From a bacterium (lineage in GTDB: Bacteria; Krumholzibacteriota; Krumholzibacteriia; JACNKJ01): a DNA stretch of 10,359 nt. The number at the start of each line of letters is the position of its first letter. Within the stretch, counting starts at the first letter, position 1. Position numbers and translations under genes: made by a program. Below, one piece after another: positions 1 to 6,730 of the stretch. Below the pieces are notes generated by a model that worked only from the letters and a program-made list of their open reading frames with translations, ran no database searches and was not told the DNA's origin. Location: positions 1 through 10,359 of the forward strand of contig JACNKJ010000136.1 in NCBI GenBank assembly GCA_014382085.1. Direction: 5' to 3'.

Positions 1-1
1 G

Positions 2-142
2 CTGCAGGTGGCTCGCGGACGTCTTCAACTAAACGGCACTGAACTCCACAAGGGCGACGGCTCCGCCGTCAGTGCTGAATCCAAACTTGATATTCGAGGA
101 CTCGATGAAGAATCCGAATTCCTCCTCTTCGACCTGGCCTAA
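2..142 (+). CDS. Pirin family protein, C-terminal end (partial)
   Basis: This is the last 46 codons of a gene that begins left of the window; reading frame 2 is open from the edge to the TAA at 140-142. The peptide has the pattern of the second cupin barrel of bacterial pirins (YhhW/quercetin 2,3-dioxygenase-like): LQVARGRLQLNGTELHKGDG, then a short strand segment, then an acidic stretch and the ending EFLLFDLA. In the family, that closing strand ends the protein with the same E-x-L-L-F-D-L pattern. The metal-binding histidines lie in the N-terminal cupin, outside the window, so catalytic status cannot be judged. The stop overlaps the Shine-Dalgarno site of the following nitroreductase gene, so the two are almost certainly co-transcribed. 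Family assignment rests on a short C-terminus and is fairly, not fully, secure. Confidence 0.75.
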   Translation: MQVARGRLQLNGTELHKGDGSAVSAESKLDIRGLDEESEFLLFDLA

Positions 143-151
143 GGAGACGAA

Positions 152-757
152 ATGAGCGACGCCAAGAAGCCCGACCTGGAAAACCCCGTACAAGATTTTG
201 TGGCGAATCGCTGGAGCCCAGTATCCTTCGACGGTCGCAGCATCGAACGCGGTGAATTGCTTTCCATTTTCGAAGCCGCGCGCTGGGCGCCCTCGGCCTT
301 CAACGAACAGCCCTGGCGTTACATCGTGGCCAGTCGCGAAGACGGCGAGCCATTCGAAGCTATACTATCCTGCCTGGTGGACGCCAATCAGACTTGGGCC
401 CGACATGCAGGGGCCATAGCCCTGGGCGTGACGGCGCTGAGCTTTGAGCGTAACAGCAAACCCAACACTTACGCTCGCCACGACCTGGGACTGGCCTCCG
501 GGCAGCTCTGCGCCGAAGCGGCAGCGCGCGGCGTGCAGGTACATCAGATGGCGGGCATCCTGCCGGACAGGGCCCGTGAGCTCTACGGCATCCCCGAGAA
601 TTTCGAAGCGGTGACGGCTTTGGCTCTTGGATATCCTGGTGAGAATCTTGAGCTGGATGAAGGTATCCGCGCCCGCGACGGCCAAGCTCGCAGCCGGCGT
701 CCCATGGCCGCGATCCTTTTCGGCAAATCATGGGATGAGCCCTTCGGCCAGAATTAA
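152..757 (+). CDS. Nitroreductase family protein (FMN-dependent oxidoreductase)
   Basis: A 201-residue protein, the usual size for a single-domain nitroreductase. Members are cytosolic homodimers that bind FMN and use NAD(P)H to reduce nitro compounds, quinones or similar electrophiles. Visible signatures are the N-terminal phosphate-binding segment around NRWSPVSF (19-26), the core motif AARWAPSAFNEQPWRYIV (42-59) where small residues and N51/Q53 line the flavin site, the segment HDLGLASGQLCAEAAARG (110-127), the ALALGYPGE strand-turn (156-164), and the basic RSRRP near 180-184 followed by a short C-terminal tail. The ATG at 152 is preceded by AAGGAGA (141-147), which overlaps the pirin stop codon. 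Coupling to pirin, which is linked to quinone/flavonoid oxidation and redox stress in other bacteria, suggests a redox or xenobiotic role, but the substrate cannot be inferred. Confidence 0.9.
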   Translation: MSDAKKPDLENPVQDFVANRWSPVSFDGRSIERGELLSIFEAARWAPSAFNEQPWRYIVASREDGEPFEAILSCLVDANQTWARHAGAIALGVTALSFERNSKPNTYARHDLGLASGQLCAEAAARGVQVHQMAGILPDRARELYGIPENFEAVTALALGYPGENLELDEGIRARDGQARSRRPMAAILFGKSWDEPFGQN

Positions 758-822
758 GCGAGCCGCTTGCTTGAATCTCCCATTTGATTTAATTGTAGGC
801 TCTTGCGATTTCATCCCCTAAT

Positions 823-827
823 GGAGG
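823..827 (+). promoter_or_regulatory. Shine-Dalgarno site fixing the PepF start
   Basis: GGAGG lies 5 bases before the ATG at 833. It overlaps the alternative in-frame ATG at 821, which therefore cannot use it, and the still earlier in-frame TTG at 803 has no such site. This supports 833 as the start. Confidence 0.7.
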
Positions 828-832
828 CGACC

Positions 833-2635
833 ATGGCTTCGAAGAAGACCGCGAAGATTGACCCTAAGAAGACGCTCTGGGATCTGAGCGAACTTGCCAA
901 GGGCAAGGACGATCCCAAGATCGACCGGAACTTCAAGGCTTTCGAAAAAGGCGCGAAGACCTTCTCGAAGAAATACCGCGGCAAGGTTTCCAAGTTGGGT
1001 CCCGCCGCCATGCTCACGGCTTTGAAGGAACTCGAGCGCATCGACCTGAAGGCCTGGGACATCATGGTCTTCGCCCAGTTGGAATTTTCCACCAAGGCCA
1101 ACGACCCCGAGTGGGGCGCTTTCGTGCAGGGCGTGCAGGAGCGTTTGACCCAGGCGAGCAGCGATTTGGAATTCTTCAAGGTCGAATGGACGCGCGTTGC
1201 CGCCGCCAAGGCAAAGAAGCTCGCCGCTGATCCCAAGCTGGACCGCTATCGCCACTTCCTCGAGCATGCGCACAGTTACAAGAAGCACACGCTGAAGGAA
1301 GGCGAAGAAATCATCGCCAGCAAAATGGGACAGGTGGGTCAAGGCGCATGGTCGCGCTACTACGGTACGGTGCTGTCGGATGTGGAATACAAGTTCCGCG
1401 GCAAGACCGTCACCGAAAGCGACATCACCGGTTTCATCACCGATCCCGATCGCACGAAGCGTCGCGACGCCAGCAGCGCGCGCATCAAGGGACTCAAGGC
1501 CAACGCCAAGCCCCTCACCTTCGCCTTCAACATGGTGCTCGCCGGAAAAATGGTGGGCGACGACATTCGCAGCTACGACCACTGGGTTCAGAGCCGCAAT
1601 AAGTCCAATGAGATTCCCGACAGCGTGGTGGACGCACTGGTCTCGGCCATGCAGGAGCGCAAAGACATCATGCAGCGCTACTATCGTATGAAGAAGAAGC
1701 TGCTGGGCGTGAGCAAACTCATGAGTTACGACACTTTCGCGCCGCTTCCCACGGATAAGGCCGGCAAGATGAAGTTCGAGACGGCCGTGAACATGGTCAG
1801 TGAAGTCTTCCACGAAACCCGCCCGAGCTTCGGCAAAATCGCCGACGACATGTTCGCCAAGAAGCATGTGGACGTGCCCCCCTACAAGGGCAAGCGCGGC
1901 GGCGCCTTCTGCATGCCCAACATGAGCGGCACTCCCTATGTGCTTCTAAACTGGACCGGCAAGATGCGCGACACCGCCACCCTGGCCCACGAATTCGGCC
2001 ACGCGGTGCACATGGAACTCAGTCGCAAGCGCGGCCCCATGGGCGGCACCGAAAGCCTGGTCATGGCCGAGGTCGCCAGCGTGTTCATGGAAACCTTGCT
2101 CTATAATAAGCTTCTCAACGCGGCAAAGAATCCCAAGGAGCGGCTGACCCTGCTCAGGCAGATCATCGAAGACGGCATCGCCACAACCTTCCGCCAGCTC
2201 CAGTTCAACCGCTTCGAGGATCGCGTGCACAATGCGCGTCGTGAAACGGGCGAGCTGAGCACGGCGCAGATCTGTAATCACTTCCGCGGTGCCGAGAAGG
2301 ATTTCTTCGGAAATTCCATGACACCTCACGCGGGCGCCGAGAATTTCTGGATGTACGTGCAGCACTTCGTCAATGTGCCGGGCTACGTCTATGCCTACTG
2401 CGCCAGCTACCTTGTGGTGCTCGCGCTTTACAAGCGTTACCTGGACGAGGGCAAGGGCTTCCTGATGAAGTACGAGAAGATGCTCGCCGCCGGTGGCAGT
2501 CAGACTCCCGAAGAATTGCTCGGCGAGTTGGGCGTCGACTGGACCGACCCCGCCTTCTGGCTGGGTGGCCTGGAAGTCTTCGAGGATTACATCAATCAGT
2601 TCGAGGCCACGGCCAAGGAATTGAAGCTGGTGTAA
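833..2635 (+). CDS. pepF: M3 family oligoendopeptidase (PepF-like zinc metallopeptidase)
   Basis: A 600-residue protein, the usual length for PepF/M3B oligoendopeptidases, which cut short peptides in the cytoplasm. There is no signal peptide. The N-terminal part (about 1-200) is the helical PepF lid domain and the rest is the M3 catalytic domain. The zinc site is complete: HEFGH at 386-390 (H386 and H390 bind zinc, E387 is the general base), and E413 in MAEVAS is the third ligand, 23 residues after H390. Further on, QHFVNVPGYVYAY (510-522) supplies the histidine and tyrosines that line the substrate site in this family. The ATG at 833 is chosen for its Shine-Dalgarno site. The gene lies 75 bases behind the nitroreductase, so it may have its own promoter, and it ends 22 bases before a strong hairpin. 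A housekeeping peptide-turnover role is likely. Confidence 0.95.
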   Translation: MASKKTAKIDPKKTLWDLSELAKGKDDPKIDRNFKAFEKGAKTFSKKYRGKVSKLGPAAMLTALKELERIDLKAWDIMVFAQLEFSTKANDPEWGAFVQGVQERLTQASSDLEFFKVEWTRVAAAKAKKLAADPKLDRYRHFLEHAHSYKKHTLKEGEEIIASKMGQVGQGAWSRYYGTVLSDVEYKFRGKTVTESDITGFITDPDRTKRRDASSARIKGLKANAKPLTFAFNMVLAGKMVGDDIRSYDHWVQSRNKSNEIPDSVVDALVSAMQERKDIMQRYYRMKKKLLGVSKLMSYDTFAPLPTDKAGKMKFETAVNMVSEVFHETRPSFGKIADDMFAKKHVDVPPYKGKRGGAFCMPNMSGTPYVLLNWTGKMRDTATLAHEFGHAVHMELSRKRGPMGGTESLVMAEVASVFMETLLYNKLLNAAKNPKERLTLLRQIIEDGIATTFRQLQFNRFEDRVHNARRETGELSTAQICNHFRGAEKDFFGNSMTPHAGAENFWMYVQHFVNVPGYVYAYCASYLVVLALYKRYLDEGKGFLMKYEKMLAAGGSQTPEELLGELGVDWTDPAFWLGGLEVFEDYINQFEATAKELKLV

Positions 2636-2657
2636 GCCGATTCATTCGTATCAAGAA

Positions 2658-2679
2658 GGGGAGCGCAAATGCGCTCCCC
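2658..2679 (+). terminator. Hairpin terminator behind pepF
   Basis: A perfect 9-bp stem: GGGGAGCGC at 2658-2666 and GCGCTCCCC at 2671-2679, with a 4-base AAAT loop. It is followed by gTTATTCT, a modest T-rich tail. On the opposite strand the hairpin is followed by TTCTTGAT, so it could also stop transcription from the convergent lipoprotein gene. It lies 22 bases after the pepF stop. Confidence 0.8.
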
Positions 2680-2682
2680 GTT

Positions 2683-2700
2683 ATTCTATCCTGATAGAAT
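2683..2700. other. Small AT-rich inverted repeat in the convergent intergenic region
   Basis: ATTCTATC (2683-2690) and GATAGAAT (2693-2700) are exact inverted repeats separated by two bases; as a hairpin this gives at least 7 bp with a 4-base loop. It sits directly between the GC-rich pepF terminator and the larger hairpin at 2713-2756. Its function is unknown: it may add to two-way termination or may be a protein-binding site. Confidence 0.4.
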
Positions 2701-2712
2701 CGCTCATGAAAG

Positions 2713-2756
2713 AACCCTCTGAAAATCAAGCTCATTAGCCTGATTCCCAGAGGGTT
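2713..2756 (-). terminator. Long hairpin terminator behind the FGE-domain lipoprotein gene
   Basis: The outer stem is perfect over 9 bp: AACCCTCTG at 2713-2721 with CAGAGGGTT at 2748-2756. Inside it, after a 2x2 internal loop, AATCAAGCT (2724-2732) pairs with AGCCTGATT (2737-2745), with one A.C mismatch and a CATT loop. Read on the - strand it lies 43 bases after the stop of the lipoprotein gene and runs into TTCTTTCATG, a T-rich tail. A relative of this hairpin occurs at 4639-4672. Confidence 0.7.
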
Positions 2757-2762
2757 TCGAAT

Positions 2763-2776
2763 TGTACACGTGTACA
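2763..2776. promoter_or_regulatory. Perfect 14-bp palindrome of unknown function
   Basis: TGTACACGTGTACA is an exact 14-bp palindrome with a CACGTG core. It lies 23 bases past the stop codon of the lipoprotein gene and just before its terminator hairpin. Such symmetry is typical of a site for a dimeric DNA-binding protein, but its place at a 3' end is odd for an operator. No function is claimed. Confidence 0.35.
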
Positions 2777-2799
2777 GTCGATGGCCGATCGCTCGACCG

Positions 2800-4521
2800 T
2801 TACTGCATCGTCCGCGCCACGCGGAATCCCCAACTATAGACCGTGCCGTAGATCTGTGCTGCGCTGCGACTCGCGGAACGATGTGCTGCCGCCCCGTTCT
2901 GAATTCCCCCACTCCGAAGCACAAAGGACGTATAGGGCCCCACTTCCTCGGTAGGTCCGACCGGGTTGTAATTCGCATCGGGACCGTTGACGTAGTAGTT
3001 GTCCGCCCACTGGTCGTTGACCCACTCCCAGACATTTCCATGCATGTCGTAGATGCCCCAAGCGTTGGGATTCAAACCTCCAACGGTATTGGGATACAGC
3101 CCCGAGTTGCCGCAGTACCAGCCGATTTGATCCAGCACGGGATCTCCATCGCAACCGAGTACGGTAATCGGGCCATTGGAGAAGGCCGTGGTCGACCCGG
3201 ACCTGCAGGCGTATTCCCACTCAGCCTCGGTAGGCAAGCGATAACCTTGAGCAGTGTAAGGACTGTGGTTGTTGCAAACCCAGGTCGAATGATCATAGGC
3301 CGGAGTCATACTGGCCTGGATGCTGAGCCAGTCGCAGTAGGACACCGAACCATACCAGGACACCATGCGAACAGGATGCGCCGGCCACCTGCAGGTGAAA
3401 ACTCCGTCGGCGAAATCGATATCGCAAGCCGACGAGTTCATTCTCAGAAGCACCTGATTCGACCTGTAGTTGTCGAACACGCTATCCGGATTCGCCGTGA
3501 TGTATCCATTGTCGTAGGCCCATTGCAATGCGTCCCGGTACTGACCGTTGGTGACCTCCGTCTTCTGGATCTGGAAATTGTGGGTGAGTTCCACCTGGTG
3601 TTCCCACTCGTGAAGTATCCGACCCGGTTCGTCATCGGGCGAGCCCATGGTGAAGATGCCCACATCGATGTCGACAAAGCCCGTGGGATAGGCGTTCTCC
3701 GAATAGCTTCCCGTGAAGGTGATCGAAGATCCCTCCGCCAGCGTCTGGGTTTCCGGATAAGCGGGCGCCTGGTAGTCTACCGCCGGCCCCCAGGTCGTCG
3801 TGTATTCACCTTCGGGAACGTCGGTCACCACGCTGTCTCCCTGGCCCCACAGGTCGAGACGATCGGGGCCGGTCAAATGCCAGCTTCCCTCGATGCCGTC
3901 AGGATTGAGATCGATATGAATAACACCGAGTTCGGTATAGGTGCCCGTGATGGTCAGCGTGGCACCACCCTCAAGCGTTTCGATAACCTCTTCAGGAGTG
4001 TCCCAGCCCGCGACTTCGCCCCAGGTAATCCGGTAGGGTCCCGTTGGATGATCCACAATGGTTGAATCCCCATTGCCGTGGTAGATGAATCTACCCGGAA
4101 AGGTCAGCGTCCAAGGGGCATCCAGACTATCGGGCTCTGGATCGACGACCACCGTGCCCAGGTTGCCTCCGATTTCGATGTAGGTGCCGAGGAAGGTGTG
4201 TGTATCGCCGGCGGCGATGGTTTCTGTATCCTCGACGGGCGCGCTCCAACCCGAGACCGCCCCCCAGGTGACCGTGTATTCACCTGCGGGCAGATCATTC
4301 AGGGTTGTGTCTCCATTGCCCGTGTGAACGGTTCTACCCATATAGGTAACGGTCCATGGTGCATTGAGACTGTTGGGATTGGGATCCACAATGACCCGAA
4401 CAAGCGTGGGATCCGACGGGCCGGATGGACCGTCATCTCCTCCACCACAACTCATGAGGGTCCCGAATCCGAGGCTGAGTAGAACTGCCATGACTATCCG
4501 CAAAACCGAACTCTGACTCAC
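2800..4521 (-). CDS. Lipoprotein with three tandem beta-type repeats and an FGE-sulfatase (SUMF1/PvdO-like) domain
   Basis: A 573-residue protein starting at GTG 4521. Residues 1-25 form a lipoprotein signal with lipobox LMSC (C25), then a GGGDDGPSGPSD linker. Three ~80-residue repeats follow (about 41-116, 122-197 and 200-274), each with a V/I-D-P or N-P start, a G-x-G-D turn, an E/P-Y-x-x-T-W-G strand and a T-G/F-x-G-x-Y end; they resemble PEGA-type extracellular beta modules. Residues 282-571 are an FGE-sulfatase fold, with IFTMGSPDDEP (289-299), GYRLPTEAEWEYA (426-438), WGIYDMHGNVWEW (488-500), LRSGG (535-539) and WGFRVA (564-569). The two copper-binding cysteines of true formylglycine-generating enzyme align with A544 and S549, so sulfatase activation is unlikely. 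Seven other cysteines (366, 377, 396, 416, 439, 457, 470) could form disulfides outside the cytoplasm. It is probably a surface or periplasmic binding or structural protein. Confidence 0.9.
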   Translation of the reverse strand: MSQSSVLRIVMAVLLSLGFGTLMSCGGGDDGPSGPSDPTLVRVIVDPNPNSLNAPWTVTYMGRTVHTGNGDTTLNDLPAGEYTVTWGAVSGWSAPVEDTETIAAGDTHTFLGTYIEIGGNLGTVVVDPEPDSLDAPWTLTFPGRFIYHGNGDSTIVDHPTGPYRITWGEVAGWDTPEEVIETLEGGATLTITGTYTELGVIHIDLNPDGIEGSWHLTGPDRLDLWGQGDSVVTDVPEGEYTTTWGPAVDYQAPAYPETQTLAEGSSITFTGSYSENAYPTGFVDIDVGIFTMGSPDDEPGRILHEWEHQVELTHNFQIQKTEVTNGQYRDALQWAYDNGYITANPDSVFDNYRSNQVLLRMNSSACDIDFADGVFTCRWPAHPVRMVSWYGSVSYCDWLSIQASMTPAYDHSTWVCNNHSPYTAQGYRLPTEAEWEYACRSGSTTAFSNGPITVLGCDGDPVLDQIGWYCGNSGLYPNTVGGLNPNAWGIYDMHGNVWEWVNDQWADNYYVNGPDANYNPVGPTEEVGPYTSFVLRSGGIQNGAAAHRSASRSAAQIYGTVYSWGFRVARTMQ

Positions 4522-4527
4522 TTTCCA

Positions 4528-4532
4528 CCTCC
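4528..4532 (-). promoter_or_regulatory. Shine-Dalgarno site fixing the GTG start of the lipoprotein
   Basis: On the - strand GGAGG sits 6 bases before GTG 4521, and the peptide that follows begins directly with a lipoprotein signal (VSQSSVLRIV, then a hydrophobic core, then LMSC). The frame stays open for 43 codons further upstream, but that extension would put a proline-rich stretch before the signal and has no comparable ribosome site. Confidence 0.75.
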
Positions 4533-4638
4533 CATAGAAGCCTGGCTGATACCAATCCAGCATAGCCAAAGTCGGCGGAAGAGGAAGGAAAATGTGCCGG
4601 AATCGATCCGCGTTGATTGGCGGCTTTAACGAGATCCA

Positions 4639-4672
4639 TCTGGAAATCAAGTCTATTGACCTGATTTCTAGA
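4639..4672 (-). terminator. Hairpin behind the YwiC-like gene, related to the one at 2713-2756
   Basis: TCTGGAAATCA (4639-4649) pairs with TGATTTCTAGA (4662-4672) through 11 pairs, one of them G.T. Then comes an A.C mismatch (4650/4661), a GTC/GAC triplet pair and a TATT loop. On the - strand it starts 29 bases after the YwiC-like stop codon, where a transcription stop is expected. The following T-tract is weak (TGGATCTCGTT), so efficiency is uncertain. The inner arm sequence and the position of the mismatch match the 2713-2756 hairpin. Confidence 0.55.
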
Positions 4673-4701
4673 CAGGTTCCGACGATGCTCGCGAACTAGC
4701 C

Positions 4702-5529
4702 TCAGGCTGTGATCCCCATCAATAGTGCGAATACGATGGCCTGGCCAAGCAATGTGAATCCCAGCGATTTGATGGAGTTGTGAATCAGGGGATTCTTAAT
4801 TCCCGCGCGCATCATGAGCCACATGGGAAGCAGCGAAAGCGCGCCCGTCCAGCTGACTTTCCCCCCGGCGATCTGCACGCCCAAAATCACGAAGCTCGCG
4901 AGCATGAAGCTGGCGAGTTGCCGTACCTTCGTCGGCAAGCCCTCCGACTCAATGCCCACAACCACCGCTTCGCGGCACATGCGCGCGTAGAGAATTCCCG
5001 AGGCGTTGAAGAGGAAGGCGAGGGTCCAAAGGCCGGTGAAGCCGACCTGCCATCCTCCGAAGGTGAGAATGAGCGCGGCTGGCATGGCAAGACTCAAGGT
5101 CAAAGCTCCGAAGAGTTCGCCGATGAGGCTGCGCTCAGCGCGGCCGCGAACAATGGCGAGATTGAGCAACATGGACACGGCTCCCACCGTGGCCAACCAG
5201 CAGAGGGATCGGTGTTCGGGCGCGATGAATAATCGATAGCCCATGAGCAGGGCGATGAATCCGTAAGCCAACCCCCAGCGGAAGCCATCATTGCCGGTGA
5301 AAGCTGCGAACCAACCGTCCCCGCGCGCGCGGGCTTGCCGCATGGCGCGGCGAAAAGAATCGAATGCCGAATAGGCGAGGGCAGCGGCTAGGACAAGTTG
5401 CAACCAGTCGAGCCAGTGGGTATCGGCGGGCATCCAAGGCTGGCGGATGCTGAGCAACATGGCCGAAAGGAAGGGCCAGCCCAGCATGACCCAGGCCCCG
5501 TGCTCCTTGGGGATGGGCGGCCTACTCAT
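4702..5529 (-). CDS. YwiC-like integral membrane protein
   Basis: A 275-residue, strongly hydrophobic protein with roughly seven to nine predicted membrane segments and short loops. The N-terminal PKEHGAW (7-13) is the hallmark of the YwiC-like family, and the middle segment RSLIGELFGAL (133-143) plus a C-terminal hydrophobic helix (about 256-272) also fit. The molecular function of the family is not established in my knowledge. The ATG at 5529 overlaps the end of the upstream permease gene by 8 bases. Only a poorly placed AAGG, one base before the ATG, is visible as a ribosome site, so translation is probably coupled to the permease. It is the last gene of the four-gene operon and is followed by a hairpin. 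Whether it works with the transporter or is only co-transcribed cannot be told from this window. Confidence 0.8.
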   Translation of the reverse strand: MSRPPIPKEHGAWVMLGWPFLSAMLLSIRQPWMPADTHWLDWLQLVLAAALAYSAFDSFRRAMRQARARGDGWFAAFTGNDGFRWGLAYGFIALLMGYRLFIAPEHRSLCWLATVGAVSMLLNLAIVRGRAERSLIGELFGALTLSLAMPAALILTFGGWQVGFTGLWTLAFLFNASGILYARMCREAVVVGIESEGLPTKVRQLASFMLASFVILGVQIAGGKVSWTGALSLLPMWLMMRAGIKNPLIHNSIKSLGFTLLGQAIVFALLMGITA

Positions 5530-6730
5530 GCCTTAGCGCATCGATAGGATCCAAACGTGAAGCACGCGCTGCGGGATAAGCCCCGAAGAACAAACCCACC
5601 GCCGCGCTGAAGAGGAAGGCCAGGGCCACGGCCTGCACATTGACCAAGGTATTCCAACCCGCAAGTCGACTGAGCAAAGCCGCTCCGGCAATCCCGAGAA
5701 TAATACCAGCCACACCTCCCGCAAGACAGAGGGCCATGCTCTCCACCAGGAACTGAATCATCACGTTCCAGCGCGTGGCGCCCACGGCCTTGCGGACGCC
5801 GATTTCGCGAGTGCGCTCGGTAACCGACACCAACATGATGTTCATGATGCCGATGCCTCCGACCAACAAACTGATGGCCGCGATGCCCGCCAGCAGGAAG
5901 TTGAAGGTCTTCTGGGTTTCCTCGAAGGTGCTGAGCATCTCCGACCAATTGCGAATGAGGAAGTCGTTGTTCTGGTCCGGCCTGAGCCGGTGCTCGCGGC
6001 GCATGACTTTTTCGATGTCCATCATGGCGATGGTCTGCGAAGCCCCGGGTGCCACCTGGCAGGATATTGTGCGCAGGTTCTCCGAACCGAAAACTCGGAA
6101 CTGCCCGGTGCTCAATGGAATGATCACCTGGTCATCAGGATTACGCCACCCTTGCTGACCCTTGCTCTCCAGAACGCCCACCACTTCAAAACGAATGTCC
6201 CGAATGGTCACGTCGCGCCCGAGCAAGTTTTCGGGCGAGCTTCCCAGATTCTCGATCACCACCGTGCCCAGTACGGCAACACGGGCGCGCGAAGCGTTGT
6301 CGCGGGCATCCAGGAAGCGACCGTGGGACACCTTGTAGCGCTCCACCTGCGCGGCCTCAGCCGTTGTCGCCAGAATGTTCGTAGATGTGTTACGCCCCGC
6401 AAATTCCACCTGGGCGTTGCCGCTCATCTGCGGTGCCACGGCGATGACCGTACTGCATCTTTCGGCGATGGCATGGGCGTCATCAACGACAAGAGGTTTG
6501 CCACCCTGGGAAGATCCGCGGCTGTGACGTCCACCTTGGCTAACCGTAAGCACATCGGTTCCCATGGACTGAATGCGTTCCTCTATCGTGTGCTTCGCGC
6601 CCTCACCCAGAGCCAGCATAGCGATGACCGCCGCCACACCGATAATGATCCCCAACGCCGTCAGGAATCCCCGAATCTTATTGGACAAAACGGCCTTCAG
6701 CGCCATGCGAATCAGTTCGCGTAAAATCAT
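5522..6730 (-). CDS. MacB/FtsX-type ABC transporter permease (no ATPase domain)
   Basis: A 402-residue inner-membrane protein with the MacB layout: TM1 at about 21-43, a large periplasmic domain (about 46-275), then three C-terminal membrane segments (about 277-303, 325-355 and 364-386). The cytoplasmic loop VTERTREIGVRKAVGATR (303-320) is the conserved FtsX segment that contacts the ATPase, and the ending PAARASRLDPIDALRHE is characteristic of MacB-like permeases. Such proteins act as mechanotransmitters driving export or envelope processes with a MacA-type adaptor. Full-length MacB carries an N-terminal ATPase, which is absent here, so a separate ATPase must be supplied. The ATG at 6730 has GGAGA 7 bases upstream and overlaps the previous stop by 4 bases (ATGA). 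The adaptor is encoded two genes upstream in the same operon. Confidence 0.92.
   Translation of the reverse strand: MILRELIRMALKAVLSNKIRGFLTALGIIIGVAAVIAMLALGEGAKHTIEERIQSMGTDVLTVSQGGRHSRGSSQGGKPLVVDDAHAIAERCSTVIAVAPQMSGNAQVEFAGRNTSTNILATTAEAAQVERYKVSHGRFLDARDNASRARVAVLGTVVIENLGSSPENLLGRDVTIRDIRFEVVGVLESKGQQGWRNPDDQVIIPLSTGQFRVFGSENLRTISCQVAPGASQTIAMMDIEKVMRREHRLRPDQNNDFLIRNWSEMLSTFEETQKTFNFLLAGIAAISLLVGGIGIMNIMLVSVTERTREIGVRKAVGATRWNVMIQFLVESMALCLAGGVAGIILGIAGAALLSRLAGWNTLVNVQAVALAFLFSAAVGLFFGAYPAARASRLDPIDALRHE

Noticed and set aside
756..768. Small hairpin AAGCG/CGCTT after the nitroreductase stop
   Set aside because: Only 5 bp with a 3-base loop and no T-tract; too weak to call a terminator.
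767..795. Possible promoter TTGCTT - 17 bases - TAATTG before pepF
   Set aside because: The -10 box matches the consensus poorly; a promoter in this gap is plausible but not supported well enough to list.
803..832. TTG 803 or ATG 821 as pepF start
   Set aside because: The GGAGG at 823-827 serves ATG 833; the extra residues MRFHPLMEAT look like leader DNA rather than protein.
818..1867. 349-codon open frame on the - strand
   Set aside because: Antisense shadow of pepF; composition is dominated by H, V, L and G from complementary codons.
2770..4065. 431-codon open frame on the + strand
   Set aside because: Antisense to the FGE-domain lipoprotein, whose motifs, signal peptide and ribosome site are clear. 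The + strand peptide matches no family I recognise.
4522..4650. Upstream extension of the lipoprotein frame to TTG 4650
   Set aside because: It would start inside a hairpin, lacks a ribosome site and would bury the lipoprotein signal; GTG 4521 has an ideal Shine-Dalgarno site.
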